Shown here in pieces: positions 63,625-64,000 of a stretch of DNA of 64,000 bases. Position 1 is the first letter of the stretch. Each line of letters opens with the position of its first letter. The notes beneath the pieces are model-generated. The model was not told where the DNA came from, did no database searches, and saw nothing but the letters and a program-made list of their open reading frames with translations. This stretch comes from LMUY01 sp965199095 (GTDB lineage: Bacteria > Pseudomonadota > Alphaproteobacteria > Acetobacterales > Acetobacteraceae). The position numbers and the translations under genes were made by a program. The stretch is from NCBI GenBank assembly GCA_965199095.1, contig CBDAQM010000007.1, positions 937,504-1,001,503 on the forward strand, read 5' to 3'.

Positions 63625-63906
63625 ATGACCGATCCGATCATTCAGCGTATCGAGAGCTTCCGATGCCGTCGTGGGCAACTGGCCGCCGAACGGCGCAACC
63701 GCGGCTACACACTCTATCGCGCCGCCTCAGGGACGCCCGTCGCGCGCCTACGCCCGACCGGGCAGAACGATCGCGTCGAGGTGCTCTACTGGTCGCTTTG
63801 GAAGGAGCGCTGGACCAACGCAGGGCCGTTCGGGCGAACCATACTGCCCATCGACGACGCCCTTCAGTTCATCGCGTCAGAGGATATCTTCTGGGCAGCG
63901 AGGTAG
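63625..63906 (+). CDS. IS-borne passenger ORF (93 aa)
   Basis: The product begins M-T-D-P-I-I-Q-R-I-E-S-F-R and has Y-T-L-Y-R-A-A-S-G-T-P-V-A-R-L-R-P, V-E-V-L-Y-W-S-L-W and P-I-D-D-A-L-Q-F-I-A. It sits between the transposase start and the right terminal repeat, so it travels with the element. No family is recognised; the beta-rich pattern recalls small DUF3024-like or regulatory proteins (weak). Confidence 0.6.
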   Translation: MTDPIIQRIESFRCRRGQLAAERRNRGYTLYRAASGTPVARLRPTGQNDRVEVLYWSLWKERWTNAGPFGRTILPIDDALQFIASEDIFWAAR

Positions 63907-63945
63907 CCGCAGCGGCAATTCAAAAATGCGGAAAGTCAAGCTAAG

Positions 63946-64000
63946 TTAGGCCGGCGCCAAAGTCGGTCGACAGAAGGTCGGGATATGCGACAGGCACGGT
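63946..64000 (-). other. Flank beyond the IS, possibly 5' part of the fibre region
   Basis: On the minus strand one frame reads T-V-P-V-A-Y-P-D-L-L-S-T-D-F-G-A-G-L without a stop, protein-like and phage-like. It could be the missing upstream part of the tail-fibre gene or the end of another gene; I could not rejoin it in frame with the fibre. Confidence 0.3.

Larger units (their letters stand above)
62126..63945. mobile_element. IS701-like insertion sequence
   Basis: About 1.8 kb. Left end CTTAGCTTGGCTTTCCGCA and right end (reverse strand) CTTAGCTTGACTTTCCGCA differ at one base over 19. Contents: a DDE transposase on the minus strand and a 93-codon ORF on the plus strand. TTAG occurs at both borders (62127-62130, 63946-63949), compatible with the YTAR targets of IS701, but the exact duplication is ambiguous. 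Confidence 0.85.
55818..64000. mobile_element. Degraded prophage/genomic island next to tRNA-Lys
   Basis: From the tRNA 3' end onward the gene content changes: late-type phage genes on the minus strand (fibre, tail tip, membrane, coiled-coil), two insertion sequences, disrupted frames and lower GC. tRNA 3' ends are usual phage integration sites. No integrase or second att copy is in the window, so the right end is unknown and integration at this tRNA is inferred. Confidence 0.65.

Overview
The DNA is GC-rich and gene-dense, with many ATGA or GTGA start/stop overlaps. An alphaproteobacterial SspB, FAD-dependent ThyX, class I fumarase, HldE and periplasmic-type transporters point to a Gram-negative alphaproteobacterium. 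I infer Rhodospirillales, probably Acetobacteraceae, from gene content only.

Layout. 1-4.6 kb: tail of a polysaccharide O-acetylation-like locus (AlgF-like end, SGNH hydrolase, small lipoprotein), an MFS exporter, a chloramphenicol-phosphotransferase-like kinase, an HD hydrolase and a REP-associated transposase framed by its own REP hairpins. 4.6-15.4 kb: a probable betaine/N-methyl-amine or opine module (Rieske oxygenase, Dpp-type ABC importer, three flavin oxidoreductases). 15.5-19.2 kb: amidase, AtzG-like partner, asparaginase and a scrambled binding-protein pseudogene. 19.4-33.8 kb: mixed housekeeping and accessory genes (epimerase and XRE regulator, DUF2339, ThyX, luciferase-like oxidoreductase, molybdopterin oxidoreductase, carbonic anhydrase, a coupled IsdG-like/ankyrin/DUF2891 operon, SspB, fumarase, DedA-rhodanese fusion). 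33.7-38.1 kb: amino-acid-type ABC importer coupled to an isochorismatase-like hydrolase and an NtaA/DszA-type monooxygenase. 38.4-55.6 kb: dienelactone hydrolase, M3 peptidase, OhrR-like regulator with palindromic sites, NAD synthetase, CinA-like protein, two MaoC hydratases, then sugar/envelope genes (GT2, SDR, HldE, AGE epimerase).

From tRNA-Lys (55,742) to the end lies a decaying prophage or genomic island: late-type tail and membrane genes on the minus strand, an IS630 copy whose removal restores the interrupted ORF exactly, a frameshifted coiled-coil gene, a tail-tip gene split by an in-frame amber codon, and an IS701-like element truncating a tail-fibre gene.

Two dispersed repeat families run through intergenic DNA: a REP family (four copies, linked to the RAYT gene) and a CCCTCTCCC/GGGAGAGGG hairpin family, two copies of which form a conserved 100-bp paired element.
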